Shown here one piece after another: positions 34,201 to 48,865 of a stretch of DNA of 64,000 nucleotides. The DNA comes from Styela clava. Taxonomy: Eukaryota; Chordata; Ascidiacea; Stolidobranchia; Styelidae. Numbering within the stretch: position 1 is the stretch's first letter; each line of letters begins with the position of its first letter. The notes beneath the pieces were generated by a model, which was not told the origin of the DNA, searched no databases, and saw only the letters and a list, made by a program, of their open reading frames with translations. The translations under genes and the position numbers were made by a program. The stretch covers positions 9,672,001 through 9,736,000 of the forward strand of contig NC_135262.1 of the NCBI RefSeq assembly GCF_964204865.1, given 5' to 3'.

Positions 34201-37200
34201 AATCAGCAATTCCACTTCTACAACTAGTTTTAGAAAATTTTCAGTTGGAAATTCAAGATAGAGTGATTTGAAAGGTTTAAAAATTCACTTACGCATTCCC
34301 ATATCCAGCCATCTAGGTTGTTTGCTTTGATAGCGGATTCCGACAAGGTAGACAGGAATGCCAGTCAACACAATACACGTTCCGATCAGACATTCTTTAG
34401 GCGCAGCATAGATTGCCGAGACCACCAGAAAAGTGGCTGCCAATGCAAATGTTATTGGGAGAGCGAGTGGCATCTGAAACAAAAAAGAAGTTTATCATAA
34501 GAAGAGAAAGTTTTTAATCAATGGCCATAAAGTCACTTTTAAAAGAGGGTGCTACAAATTGATCTTTTTTAAATGGCTCCTTATTATATCTTTCACTACG
34601 AACAAGCACCTATACAAGCATCCATGTATATGCCTGTTAGCTATGAGTTAACTATATTTAAAGAACCATAATTTTTCTGCTTGTGGCGTGCCTAGTGCCT
34701 ACTCAATGAGATGTGAGACGGTGGGCATAGGGTTTAAACCAGTGATCTGTAACTTGCGATTATTAAATAATTAGGTACAACACCAATTTCAGAGACATTG
34801 GTCCCATATCGAATTACCTCGTATACCTATGTTGGGCTCGTATGGCATGCAGGCCGTTCTTAGGGTGATAAAAATGGTACAAAAGTGCTATTTTTTGGCA
34901 GGTTTCCAATAATTTCTATTACGAATAACAGCACTATATCAAATTTATAGATAAGAACTGCGGTAAGAGTAAAACCACTGAACAGATATAATTGATATGA
35001 GAGTATAAAACAACGTCATTGCTTCGTGATACAAAATAGATTATAACCTAAGCTACAGAATTGCCATGAATAAAAGACAAATGTGACTTAATTAAAAATA
35101 TATACCTAGGTTCAACAGTTCAAAATTAATGTAATTTTAGAAAATCATATCAAATTTGAAATGATTATCATCTTATATTTGCACATGAAAAGAACCATTA
35201 TTTATTAATAACAATGCAGACTCAAAATCACGACGACTTGAACTTTAAGATTGTGAAATATAATAGCGTATTATCGTTACTTGAGGGAATATTGCGGTTT
35301 TCATAATGATGAAATCAAAAACCTCAAGACAGATGGTGGTGAATGACACAATTGGAAGCATCAAGTGTGGCAGAAATTTGCTCAAATATCTACATCTACA
35401 CGATTTTGCTTAGTTACACACTCAAGGAGAATGAACATCAGCTATTCGATTCAGAATTACTGACATAACAACAAAACTTTTCTTACCGATTTGTAAAAAA
35501 CATGCTTTATTTTATATTTCGAAAAAAAATACAGGTAACAAACGCATAAAATAATGATAAATTCGTACATGGTGTAACACAGGAAGAAAGCATTTCCTGC
35601 AACTGAACCAAACTTCTTTATAATGCAATATTAACTGTTTGAAAATTCACCAGATAAGTAGGCCAGTCAGTTACGCCAGCTGTTTACATATCTATAATTT
35701 AATATTGTCAAATATTCCCTAATTTAACCATAGCAGTTATAGAATATAACCAAAGCATATCTCGATACTTGTGCTATAGACAGTATTTATCAAGAGACTA
35801 CTCCTAGTCCTAAGCTATAAATTTTAATTGAACAAATCTTTGATCATACCTTGACTGGTCTTTCCATATCAGGATACTTGAATCTCCACCAGATAAGACC
35901 AAAAATGGCAAGTCCAACACACAACCAGTTGAAAAAACTGAAGTAAGTGATTAAACTCCAAATGTCCCCAGATACCAGGTAGAGTAATGATAGAAGGCAC
36001 TAAAATGATAGGAGAAAAAATTGAGTTCTGAATGCTATTATCAAGTCAATAATAAATTTGATGGGTTCAGGATCGGTCGAGGACCAACTGACTATATTGG
36101 CAATTGAAACAATAATGGATGAATTAAAATATAAGATTCAAATTATGGACATTCCTGACCATGATAAAAAAAAACATTTTTGAGTTTATTTTACATGAAT
36201 ATATATACTTTGATATGATTATAATCAATTATGAATCAATCAATTATAATCAATCACTCACGTTGAAGATGAGAGCTGGTACTGGAGTGTAGTGTTTTGT
36301 ATGGATCATGGCAAGAATATTTGGGAGTTGTCCTTCACGTGCACCAACGAAAAATAATCTGAAATTTATTAATAAAAATACATTGGATTTTCTCCGCGAC
36401 TATGATACTAGGAAAAAAAAACAGTAAAAAAAAGGTTATAGGATGCTACTAGTTGCAGATGGAATAATTGCTGTATATGTTTCATAAAAACCAATCTAAT
36501 ATTTTTAGCTTCGTATTCAGTATCATCTTATGACTTTGACATAACTTTTCCATTTTCGTGATATTTTTTTTCCATTAAAATTAATATAAGATGACACCAA
36601 TCCAAATAATTTGGTAAAAAAGTTTTTTGTATAAGTAATTTATTTGCTTAAAAATGTTGCTCATCCAACAAAATTGTAATGATTGTCATTTACATTTGGG
36701 GGTCAAATAAATGTGACATTAAATAATTTAAATGCTTTATTGTTACATTTGTAAGCAATCGATTGTTGAACAATGTAACTAATAGAAGAGATAAATATTC
36801 ACTAATCTTCATTTCAATGCAAACCAGTCTAAGATGATGGTTTATATGCGAAATAACAAATGAAAACATGCCGTAGCTACAATCAAAACTTCATAACCAC
36901 ATATATTGATGAGATGGTGGCTCACAAGCCTAACAGTGATTGGATGAGAGCACTCAACCATATCCACCACAGGAAACACCTCCTGCAACTGTACATCCAC
37001 CATATCGACATCGGATATTTAGTGTCTTTTCATCGGAAGTATGATGATTAGGGTTAAGGGGAGTCAAATTACAAACAGTTTTTATGGATTTATATCAAAC
37101 AAAATCATGCTTGGCCGACAATCCTAGAAGCTAGGACAGTACAAAAATTTGTGTTATCGAGTTTGATTGAGCAGGATCATATAAACATCAGAAGATGAGA

Positions 37201-40200
37201 GATATATCTAATCTAAATTGAACTAGTAATAATAATAATTATTCAGATGATAATCATTTTATTACAAATTAATAACACCTATTCGTGCCTTAATTATATT
37301 GTGATCTCGTTCAGTCATATAGCAGTATCGGAAATAAATATGAAATATAAAAGGTGCACCAGAAGTATGTGTACCAATATGGAGGTAACTAATTTTGTTT
37401 GCCCACTCCACATCAAGTTGTGTAAAGGAACAGAAGCCTAAGGGCCGGGGTATATTCACTTAGCTAACACAAACAATCCTCGAACACGTAAAAGAACCGA
37501 AATAAGGACAATCAGAATAAAATTATGGCCTAACCCTAACCTGGTACACATACTACGGGAGTACCGAATGAAATCTACATAATTAGCAGTTGGAAAAATT
37601 TTAAAAATTTTGCATATGCATATTATAAATATTTGTTATTTATTTAAAATAAAAAACTAAAATATTTGAGTTTTGAATACAAATACTCCAATCCAATGAT
37701 GTGTGAGAATTTGACAACAAGAAGACTATGTTGTTATAACAATACCAAAGACTATTGGAGGTGAACGCCAAATCAAATTGCATTAAAAAATCAAGTATAA
37801 TTATACTGCATCATTAATAAAGTATAAATTGAACTGTTGCAGATGTAAGAAATGAGTAAAACTCATTGAATCACTTTTGCACAGTGTAAAATGATTATAT
37901 ATACACACAGCATAAACAAATATTTATAATGTTCACTATTGGTCTATTGACAAAATATGTAGCAGGCAGCTTACTGATCCTATTCAGGATGAGATGTAAA
38001 GATCATTTCAGTTCATATTAAACAAACGCAACACTTTCAAACAAACACAAATACAAACAGAAAATACAGAAGAAATACAAAAACGTTCATTGACATTGTC
38101 AACATGTTATGCAGGAGAAGGTTAACGATCAAAAATTGTAATAAAGAAAGTTTTGAAGTAGGAAAACAACAAATTGTTTTCAGAAACGCTGACAAACTCA
38201 GATTATGATAAACAATATAAGAAATAGAAAATCAAGAAAATACTATACCAGGTCAAATGGGTTCATTCGAGTAAACAAAAACAGTGCAGATCAACATATA
38301 TGCTTGTTATTGTTGTGTCTGTGTTAGATTATAAGTTCAGAAAGTAAATATACATACCTAGAGGATGTGAAAATAGATCCGTTTACTGAACCAAAACACG
38401 AGAGAGAAACGAATACTGGAATGATCCAAGACATTACGCCAAGAAGCTTGTCTCCGAATAACTGAAAATTGATGGAAAATTGTTGAAATAATTTGTGGAA
38501 AAACATTTACCTTTAAATTATCACAAGTTTATGGAATTTTTTGATTATTTTTTTGCTATGTAATTTTGAATTAATTAAAAACCATTATAATGAACATCTT
38601 GATGAAAAAAATGAAATAGAATCAATTTTTCTAAAGTTAACACAAACCGCAATGAAGCCTGTACTTAGTGGTTAATAGCACTCAATTAAGATAAGATCAC
38701 GACAAAACGTTGTGTGATAATAATATATAATACCAACAATTAGGACACATAAATCTATTATACTGTTCTAGTGCTTATAAACTTTGAATTTTATTCAGTA
38801 TTTGCTACAAATCTCATTCAGTAAACAACATAATTTCAAAGTTAGTGTTGAAATTCTCAGCAAAATGCATGTCATTTATAATGATGATTTAGTGATAATG
38901 ATAACCCAAATGATTTTTATACATTTATCTGTAAAGTAAACTAATGAATAGGCCAGCTGAACAATTTTATTACAATTTCATTAAATTGAATAATTTAGTG
39001 CTGATATTCTGAGAATTTCAAATGCTGTACGAAACTCTTTTAATGGAAGCGTTACAAATGTGCAATTTTTGAAGGTGAACCACAGTTTTACAGTATCCAT
39101 TTCACGACACTTCTAGGAAGCATTCAAAAAAAGACTTCGCCAATTCGAAATCATAATCAAAAAATTTAGCGGCCAAAAGTCAAAAAAGTGAAGCTTCATA
39201 GATTTATTAATAGCTGAAATGCTATAACGATGGATAAAATCGCATTGAAAAAAATATAAGCATTACAGGAATCTCACATTAATTTTAAAAATTAATCATG
39301 ACATGGACTGCTTCAAAAAAACAAAAATAAAAGAAAAATTGGAAAAAACTCTCTAATATCAAATACAGCAATTTGCATCATATTATATAACGCTTGAAAG
39401 GGATCTTTAATTTTAGGTTTCCTTGAATATTTATTAATTGTTAACTTATTAATGGTACTAATTGCAGGTTCTTTGCTAGAAGCCACAAGTTTATTATTAA
39501 CAATAAAAAAGTACAAAGCAGGACATATTTTATGTTAGATGACAACATGACACTACAATAAAACTGCATGACATCATTAGCAGATATTCATTTGTTTCAA
39601 TTGTTTATTGTAAGTGGTACAATAGATAATAATCATCTGTGACCCATAAAACTAGATTCAGAAGGCAATAAAACTAATTGTCATGCAATAATCACATTTA
39701 ATTACTCCATCACATAGAAGAATTGGGACAACCATGAAAGAGCTTGGTCTTCATAAAAAACAGTTCATTATTTATTAGCAACCAGAGCAAATAAGTTATT
39801 AACTCGAATTACTTTTCAAGGCGCCATTGGCCCATTTATCATAATTATTTTGCCCAGGCCATGTATGGTTAGTTTGGTTTCAAAAACATAATTCAAAGAC
39901 GGAAAACATCTGTTTTCAGTTAGTTCACTATCAACCAAGGTCACCTTGCAACACAAATAGTTATTTATTAATAAATAATATTTGATTCGTATGTATTTGT
40001 GGGCTTTGTAGGCTATACCATTTCTTGTTGAACATCTCAAAAACTGGCTAGTTGACTAATATTCAGCATATAAATTATGGTTGTTTGTTCAATACTCCTT
40101 ATTGAAGTATTTGAGCAAACACTCAACAAAATAGCTTGTCAGCAAATATATGCTGAAAAAACAACAGACAAGTTTGCAAAGTATGACACATGAAAGTCTC

Positions 40201-43200
40201 AAACAGATACTGCATAGACTGATAAAATTATTTGCGCATGGCGGAGAAAAGTGAGGTTATTGCATGTCATACTGACTACTGCCTCATTCAACCTCATGAT
40301 ATACATGAGAAAGCTACCAGATGTGATGCCAATAATGGTAGTATAATGATGTCCCGCTTTGATGCAATGTGATGTTTTTTGTACGCGAAAAGATATTTAT
40401 AAGATTTTAAAATTATTTTAATTTTTCAAGATGAGTTTTTTTTTTAATAAGGACTTAATCTTCAAACATTTTCCACAACTAAATCAAAATATGTTTGATG
40501 CTTTGCATTGGTTTCATTTTATGCACCCCATCAGTCGCTTGGCTTGGCTTGTAAAAAACGGTTGTGTAGCAAATTGCACTTCCTAAGAATTTCGCAACAA
40601 AGCACAATACAGGAAAAGAAATTGGGACATAATGAGAATGTATTGATGCAAACTCTATTTTGTCTGGACCATGCTAAATGTATATAAAATATGTTCCCTT
40701 CTGAAAGTTAAATAAAATGTGAATGTTATCAACTCACCACAGCGACAGCATTTGAACTGACAAATTCGGCTGGAGATAAAACAGTGAAGTATGCAAGATT
40801 TGCCATCACATAAACGACTGATACAAGAGGTAGTGAAATCATAATAGCTCGTGGAAGATTTCTAAAAGAAATCAAATATGCTGTTAAATTAGAGTGAAGT
40901 CAATATATAGATTTGATTCAAATGGGAATATTTTATATGAGATTAGGATTTAAGTATAAACTGTTATCAACAAAACTTCTAATGTTATTAAAATGTGGTC
41001 ATTTCTGAAAATAAAATATAAACAATTGATAATATGCACAGCAATACTTGGAACTGGTATCAGTATTAGGTAAATTTATGACTTTGTTTTTACCTAAATT
41101 TGCTAATTCAGCAATTACCATATCTGGGTTTAGACAATAGCCCACAAAGTAAATATGTTACCGCCCCATGATAAAACTAATGATAAAACTATGTACAAGA
41201 AAATGACAGCAAGGCAGTCATAAATTATATACTAGTGTTTTAACATCTATATTATTCACATTCCTGTAAAAAGTAATTATTGGCATGAATTAATAATATT
41301 AAATTTAAAATTTATCACCACAGTAGAAATAGTGGTGTTTAACCAAATATTGACTGAACGATGGGAAAAATATTTTAAGCGGGATGATAGAATAGAAATA
41401 TTTCAAGATATAAATCAATACTGTATATTTACAGATTTTAAAACAGATAAGAATCTTATTATTTCCATATATCATACAGACAAAAAATCAATAATGATCT
41501 TTCTAATATGACAATGCGCTCATTCGAAAGGTAAAACGAAAGCACTATTGCTATTTGGTATCAGATAAACAGAGAACATTTTGAAATATTCTTAAAAATT
41601 CTCCAAATTTAATAAAGATACCAGGTTTGCTAAATTATAAGAATGATTTCATTTATTGCACCATAGATAATGCAAACTGCAACTTCAAACTATGTGTTAT
41701 TACGGTAGTTATACAAGAACTTGAAATTTTAATTTAGAATGAAATGATTTATAGAACCTCACTAAATAGCTTACTTGTATGGGTTCTTCATCTCCTCTGT
41801 GACAAAATTCAAGTAATTCCTGAAAATATAACAATATTGAGTTAATTTCCTTTAGAAATCTGAGGTAAATCTGTTAAAATAGTTGCTGTATACTGCCTTC
41901 GCATAGGACAATGATAAACAATGCATTATATAAAGTAGAAAATGAAGAACAAAATTATCCCAACATTTAACATAAATTACAATTTTGTGAATGTTGATAT
42001 GAAGGCCATTTTAAACAAATTAAGCATATCCAATTGCCTATTCAATCTTTATAGTAAAGATGTTTGCAAAGTGTGGTGTACTAATAATCACAAATAATAA
42101 AAAAGTTTCATAAGTGTTTGCGTAACATTAGAATCTATAGTTAAGTAAATATAGTAAAACTCATATGATGTTTTCAATGTTTAAAATTGAATATATCATT
42201 GAATTCTGACGTGAAAATGTAAAAAGAACAAAACATTCACTTGTATTTGTGTGGCATTGAATCTGGGTTATTACCAGTATTACGTAGTAGTTTTCAAATA
42301 ATTTTGGATAATTCTGTATTGTAATCTCAAATCTTGTTCAGTGTGATAAATAAGAAAATCATAAAAAATACCCACCAGCCTCCATAAGCATAAAGACTGT
42401 TGTAGAAAGCAATAACAAAATTGCCGACGTCGTTCGAAGTTCCAGAAAATGCAGCTTCCGGTGTGAGGTACTGCACATTTCCTACAATAAGTTTTTGACA
42501 AAACTAATTATGAGTAATCAAAACATGACATCATTTGTGATGATTCATAAAGCATAGGTAACAACTTGGGCATTCAGCAAATGGAAACAATTATTCTTTT
42601 ACAACCAGGTATTTATTTATTAATAAACAAGAAATCTACAGAACCACATACTGGTAAATTCAAATTGGCAGAGAATATCCTTCTATATGATGAAACAATG
42701 GCGGTCTACGGAAACTGATATTCGAAACACAATGACCCAGTATAGATAAATAATGGAACTGGTAGTTTATATACAATCACAAAGGTTTCACATTGTATAG
42801 TTTACTATATTATTGAGATATATTCACTATATTATTGAAATTGTGGTTTCATGATATTTTCATGTTTCACACAACTATAATGAGTACTCAGATAGCTTTA
42901 ATATCAATTGAAAATGAACCACTTTATCTTATATTTTGATACACAAGAACATAAGTTGAACTCCTAAATAAAACCTAGGTGGGTAGAAATTAACATTTAT
43001 TCAGCTAATCTACTGAATTTAAAAATAATATACCTTTGCCAATTTGGATTAAGCCAAGAACAATGACGAGCCCGAGAGCCAAGAGTTTAGCTGCTGTGAA
43101 GATGTCTTGAACTCTAGTGGCTGCACGTACACTGATGCAATTTACCAACGTCAAAAGTACTGTATAGAGAAAAAATATGACTAACATAATACAGTAATAT

Positions 43201-43829
43201 ATTGTTCAGATTAATAATATCTAATATTTAACTAGATTAGATTTAGATTTTATACTAATTGCATTATGAATTATGTTTGACTGCCGACATTTTGAATTTC
43301 AGGATAAAATAAAAATGAAAATCAACTCACTCAGACATACAGCTGCAAAGAGTCTTATAGAACCTTCTGGCATAAGTTCTGAACAATTCGGAAAGAATGG
43401 TTGAATTAGGTAATACGAGAATGTCAACGCAATCGCTGCTTGCGAAGTTGGACGAATAATCAACAGTGCTATCCAAAGACGCAAAAATGCAGGAAGAGGT
43501 CCATAAAATGCCTCAATGTAGGCATAGTCCCCACCAGACTTGACAATTGTCGTTCCAAGTTCAGCATAACATAATGCTCCAATTGTGGAAAAAACACCAC
43601 CAATTGCCCAAATAATTAAACTCCATCCCACAGAGTTTACTTCTTTATATACTCCAACGGGAGAAATAAATATACCAGACCCAATAATGGTACCCACAAT
43701 GAGGGCACAACCGTTAATAAGAGTAATTCTTTGTTTCAAAATGACAGCTTCCCCCTCCACATTAACTTCTTTTTCATTATCTTCCATCATTTCTGCTGTC
43801 TCTCCTGCCGCAGAATTTCTCTTCCCCAT
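31281..43829 (-). CDS. L-type amino-acid transporter light chain (SLC7, LAT1/LAT2-like)
   Basis: Ten minus-strand exons, all joining in phase: 43331-43829, 43034-43159, 42376-42481, 41775-41819, 40738-40861, 38358-38461, 36262-36358, 35850-35999, 34293-34473, 31281-31351. Total 1503 nt, 500 residues, normal for the light chains of heteromeric amino-acid transporters. It should exchange neutral amino acids at the plasma membrane together with an SLC3 heavy chain. Seen: TM1 signature [10 protein letters not shown] (48-57); FPNCSE with Cys149, the conserved Cys that bonds the heavy chain; [39 protein letters not shown]; and YPDMERPVK. The last exon was found because exon 9 ends at a strong GTAAGT; it supplies [11 protein letters not shown], a usual LAT-type tail. 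Skipping it would give a two-residue alternative end (RK, then stop). Introns reach about 3 kb and hold a MITE fragment. Confidence 0.93.
37526..37564. mobile_element. truncated hairpin MITE fragment in SLC7 intron
   Basis: ATGGCCTAACCCTAACCTGG followed by TACACATACTACGGGAG matches the middle and one side of the elements at 12761 and 56336. The opposite arm is missing. Confidence 0.5.
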
Positions 43830-46800
43830 TTTAGTTTCTTTTCTAAAGTTATTGGAGAAAAAGCTTGATATCTGAGATCAGTCTTCGGTTTATATTGCCG
43901 TATTACGTCTCTACCTCTTTAACAGACTAAACCAGTAAATCGTTAGCAGATAAATTGATATGTAGTCTAAAATACAATTATGAATTAACAAAGTCAAGCA
44001 GCCCGCATCGCAATATATCATATCAATTACCAAAGATAAATAAAGAAGGTAACTTAGACACAGATTATGTCCACTAAATACAGAAATACTGAAATTTATC
44101 TGAATCTTAAAGTCGAAACAACGCGTTTAAAACACGTATAACATAGTTAATTATATTCTTTTCCTCGCATAAAGCCCGATTCAAACCACGGCATCACATT
44201 TGTGGTGATATTTCCAGTTCTTCGTCGCTATAAAAAAGGCCATTATTGCGAAACAGACCGACGACGACGAAGGTTAACGGCGTGCGAACAGCTTTGTTTT
44301 GAAATTTTACTACGCGCAAGAACAGCACGTGGCAACACGGCTGACGCAAGACCGAGAGAGACAGACGTGAAAGCGTTTCCTTTTATGTGCCGAAGTCCCT
44401 TTTTCTGTTCTTAACGCCTATAATACACAAATTTCACTCTCACGGCGACGAAAGGATCGAATAAATCCCGATTCGTCATGCCAGTAAAGCACATTACGTT
44501 AATACCAAACTCATATTCATATTCTATTTAAAATCACGGCTTGAAGCCGACCATCATCATAGAAATTTCCTCGTCATGAATGAGGACCCGCGTTCGGCCT
44601 TATTGCCGTTCTCCCACTGAAGACGGTTGACGACAGGCATGACGTTGCTTCCACTGCCAGCTGTTTATTAGGAAGCGCTCATCGCTCATGGCCGGGGCAA
44701 CAGTTCCATTCATAAAATGTTAATGACAAAAATGAATGATTGTGTCATGTCACGGCTCAGTGCCGGTCAATGTTTGAACTATCCACATATCATATATAAT
44801 AAATGTTTGAAAGACGGGTTGCATTTACATGCGTTATAAGTTTAAGATATCTATCTTGCCCAGGTATTCCTAAATCAGGGTAGTTGTACTACCATTTTAG
44901 AAATCTGGGTGAATATATGGTCCAAATTTCCCCAGTCATAGAAGGAATAGTGGGCTGTCATTAGTTTTTACATAACTTTTTAAAAAAAAATACCGTCGTA
45001 TTCAACAATACCAGATGTGGTGACTGGGTGCGATAAGATAGGGCGGCCATTTTTATCGATATAATCATTTTAACAACGAAGCTAAGTTCAGGATTAGGAT
45101 TTTGTGTATTGGCAGTTGGCACATGGAGATTGCGAACCACTGATCCGCGTCACTTTTTGACCCACCAGTCCACCACGCTTTTTTACGGACCTACGGAATT
45201 ACGAATCATGGCAAAAACATGCTATTATTATAAAAAGAAATTATAATAAAATCGGGTTGAATTCCACCCAATAATAAAAATTAACAATGGGGCAGAATGG
45301 TACCGGGTTAAATGCAACTGGAAGCCAATCGAAAAAATGAATAGCCTATATAATTCTCTCAAGGTGGAATTCCCTCCTTTCATCAATTGTGGTGGAATCA
45401 TTTTTTTTCCACCTTTCTTCGTTGTAATGTTTTATATAGGACCTATATTATAGACTTCACCTCGTTTCGTTAGCCACCCAAATATCAAGCGGTGATTATA
45501 AACTTGTGGGAAGATGCAACTGCAAGTTTCTAATCGATGGAAGTGAAACTTAAACTTAATAAATATTTATGACCCACGGTCTTCTTTTCCACAATAAAAA
45601 TATAATTTTTTAGCCATTCGCCATCCCTGTATTAGGCCTTTTACCGCGCATGAAATCTTCTCAACTTTTAATGAATAAATGTAAATGCATGCGATTATTC
45701 AGACGCGATTAGTATTAATACCGCACAAACAAAGCATATTAGCAGCTGATTCGACATTGCAAATCAACTTCAATCAAAAATCAATAGGGTTATGCAGTTC
45801 GTTGAAGAATTTTATTGATTTTTAAATTGCTACAAAGTTTTGCAATAGGGATTTATCGATAATTCAAGATATATTTGGATTATCCTTTTTCGGCATCTCG
45901 AAAGTTGTGTATTAGATTCATGTAAAAGGTGTCTTGTCAATGTACCTTACGTGTTGACGTACTTTAGTGAATATGACATTTAATTTGTCCTCATCACGTT
46001 ATAAAGCTGTATGTTTTGCATTGCTCCGTTTGGGAATTTCGAACTGCTTTCAAAACTTTGAATCCCAACACTGGCATATGGACCAACACTTAGGGTTGCA
46101 AACCGCTCTTAGGACAGTCCTCCTATCGGCTCTTTTGTCCCTTAATTAAGGAAGTTATAAAGGACGCTGATTGTCCTCTATTTCTGGCATGGCTTTTTCT
46201 GTAATCGAGGTCGAGTGTGCTGAGGCTGAGGATGATAGGGCAATTGTTCAAGGATAGGAAATCCAATACACTATGTATGATACGAACCAGCCAAATAAAA
46301 AGTACGTCAAAAAGCAAATAATGTAATATAAACAATTTAAAAAAGAAACATTCCACTCATCCAATTTATTATAATCACCATCTATGTGCAATAAATTCTA
46401 TCATATTAGAAGTCTGCTGTTTTTACTGCTGAACAAAATGAAAATGTCATGAATATATATTTGAATCATGTTATACATTGCCAGCTGTTGTATTATTTGC
46501 TGTAACACGTATCGTCGTGTTTGTACTGGAATAATTTTTCGTGTTCTTGATTTGTTTGTTATTCTCACAGTACATCTAAGAATATTTCATCGTCATCTTC
46601 TCCACTTTTGATTTTAAACAAGTTTATTATTTTCTGTATTCTGTGTTTTCCTCCTCTAATATGCTATAAATATATATATTTTTTTGTTTTCTTTCCCCCG
46701 TTTGAAGATTTTGTTACTACACATGTATTTATCATTCTGTTTCTCAATTTCCTCATTTTCAGACATTATCAAGGTGCTATTCATTGAACTGGGTTATTAA

Positions 46801-47508
46801 TATTTTCACGTGTTTTTATATCATTCACACGATTCAAATTATTCAATATTTTCACTCTCATTTCAACATATGTCACATGTTTGTTTCTGAATCCAATGCT
46901 TTACGATTAATCTGCGACCATTTATCTTTACGAAACTCTTTATAGGTTTATTGATCAGTTTTTGATTTTGGACACGATGTTTTTCTTCTCTTCTTGTCGT
47001 GAGAAAATCGCTTTTCACATTAACTACTGGACAAGTGACTTTGAAATTTTAAGTGGTTAATAATTGTATTTTTCGCCAAAGGGCTGTTTTTGGATTTCGT
47101 GCTCATATATTTGAGCATAGCTCTCTTGTTTTCATAGTCACACAAAATTCGTAGATGCATCTGGAACTGGCTAAATAATCCTAACTCGGCATGGACTGGT
47201 AGCCAGGCAAGAGGTCGGAGTTCGCCATATGATTAAACCGTATTATCGACTTTCCTCTCGGATGGGATAAATATATAAATCCTATCCTATCATCCTCTTT
47301 ATCTATATTATCGTTGTCGCGCACTTTACGACGGATTATATTGTACAGGATTCGATTTGAGCTACACTTCCCACAACGTTATTATGAGAAAGTTGAAAAA
47401 AAAAACTCGGATATCTTTTCAATATTGATTTTTGTATCCGCAAACTACACTCGTTGTGGCGGAACGATATCGTTTATGTCCGTCCTCGCCCTAATTTGCT
47501 TCAAAGGG
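43830..47508. other. SLC7 upstream region and gene-poor DNA
   Basis: From about 44150 to 44760 the DNA is distinctly richer in G, C and CpG than its surroundings, as expected for the promoter and first untranslated exon of the minus-strand transporter. The frame at 44202-44414 there has no family resemblance. Beyond 44800 there is AT-rich DNA with a possible hAT end (GCGAACCACTG near 45132-45143) but no supported gene. Confidence 0.45.
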
Positions 47509-48252
47509 TTTGAAAATGTTCAAACCCAGGAAAAACATTGTCCCCGTTTCCCAGAATACAAATGATACGATTAACAAAAACTTTCATCCCGTGCTGAATA
47601 TTTTGATTGATGGAGCACTGCGATGTTTCTCATCTCACTATGCTCGCAGAAAAAAATAATATCGGACTTGACCAAACTCAATACAATTGATGCGCCTGCA
47701 CTCGACCTGGGTATGACATATCTCTAAACTACTATGTTTGAATGACTTTTAATTGCTTTTGTTTTACATCGAATATGCTGGTGATGTGCTTGCAATAATT
47801 GAAAATCATACACATTTGTCTATTAAGATATAAATACTGAGAAATTTTTTGTAGATACATCCGGTACAAGTAACCCGACTGCTGTCGAAACGAAATTTCG
47901 GTGGTGACACCGAGCACGCGGGTTTAGTGCAAGGCGAAACAATACAAATCACATTCTCACAAGCAGTGGAGTCGCCCGATGGGGTCTTCGTTAAACTTTA
48001 ATCTAGGCTGTGGAAACAAATATTTTTGAAGATGAGATGATGACTTAACACAGATTCTAAAATATTGCTTGTATGTAACGAAGTTTAATTGATAATTTTT
48101 AAATTAGAGGTTATGGAGTTATACAAAAATTTTCTTTTTAGGTAGCACCGACTTTTCCAGGTTGGCAACTGAAACAGCAACCGAGAACTTTTTTCAAATT
48201 GTAATACATTATTTTTACGTTACCTGGCGGTTATAACGTGCAATAATAGAAG
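47509..48252 (+). repeat. donor locus of a local duplication
   Basis: Blocks 47509-47697 and 48176-48252 are closely similar to consecutive parts of 49406-49651. In this copy the blocks are 478 bp apart; in the other they are adjacent. Block 1 carries ATGATACGATTAAC, the start of a hydrophobic peptide frame that is broken here by an early stop. Block 2 follows an AG. It may represent two exons of a decayed small secreted-peptide gene. Confidence 0.6.
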
Positions 48253-48398
48253 TTGAGAAAACATGAAATAATAAACAATTCTTCGGCACTGCTATTACAC
48301 TATATAGTAAGCAACGTGCTTAAACTTGTATTGCAGGGGGAAGATTTATAACTATAATACACACAATTCCTCAATAATTTCAAAATATAAAAACTTAC

Positions 48399-48483
48399 GG
48401 CACTTTTAAAAAATGTCTTCATAAGATGCCGACGTGGTAACGCAGAGCAATGCCATTACAAGATACACAAATGTAGACTTCAT
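48399..48483 (-). CDS. candidate signal-peptide exon, small secreted protein
   Basis: On the minus strand ATG (48481-48483) opens MKSTFVYLVMALLCVTTSAS, a textbook signal peptide with a likely cleavage after TSA. The frame meets TAA at 48406-48408 after YEDIF. This stop sits in a T6A4 homopolymer and is followed only 7 bases later by a donor-like GTAAG. One extra T would keep the frame open through the donor, so this could be a real first exon with a sequence error, or a decayed one. Downstream exons were not identified. Confidence 0.35.
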
Positions 48484-48656
48484 CGTGTTCTCCAATTCCT
48501 CATACGATTGTTGAAACTACCTTAAGTCACTTCAACGACGTTATATATATATGTGTATGTATTACGTACATTTTTTCTACCTTTTTTATGCTCGTCATAA
48601 GACGGGACAGAAATGTCGTTATCTTTTCATCATCGAACGAGAGTGTATAGTCGTCC

Positions 48657-48865
48657 GTGTTTTGGAAATAGTTCGTTTCTTGAGAACGCAAATTATGTTT
48701 ACTTGTTCACTCTTATGGTATAGCAAAAAACTTGTTCGATGCAATTATATTTTATCATTAAATGGTAATGTTTTAAAAATCGTTCCTTGCTGCAGACGTC
48801 AAATTGTGTTTTCCTGTACATTGTTGTGGTATAGAAAAAATTTGTTCGACGCATTGTCTTATGTG
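48657..48865. repeat. imperfect tandem duplication, about 115-bp unit
   Basis: Two units share TATGGTATAGCAAAAAACTT / GTGGTATAGAAAAAATTTG and TTGTTCGATGCAATTAT / TTGTTCGACGCATTGTC, with further matches upstream (ACGCAAATTATGTTTAC / ACGTCAAATTGTGTTTTC). They are diverged, so this is an old duplication. Confidence 0.6.

Noticed and set aside
44202-44414. Arg-rich 70-residue frame upstream of SLC7
   Set aside because: It lies in the CpG-rich probable promoter on the opposite strand, and its composition is explained by GC content.
45100-45145. Complete hAT element ending GCGAACCACTG
   Set aside because: No matching left end or target duplication was found upstream.
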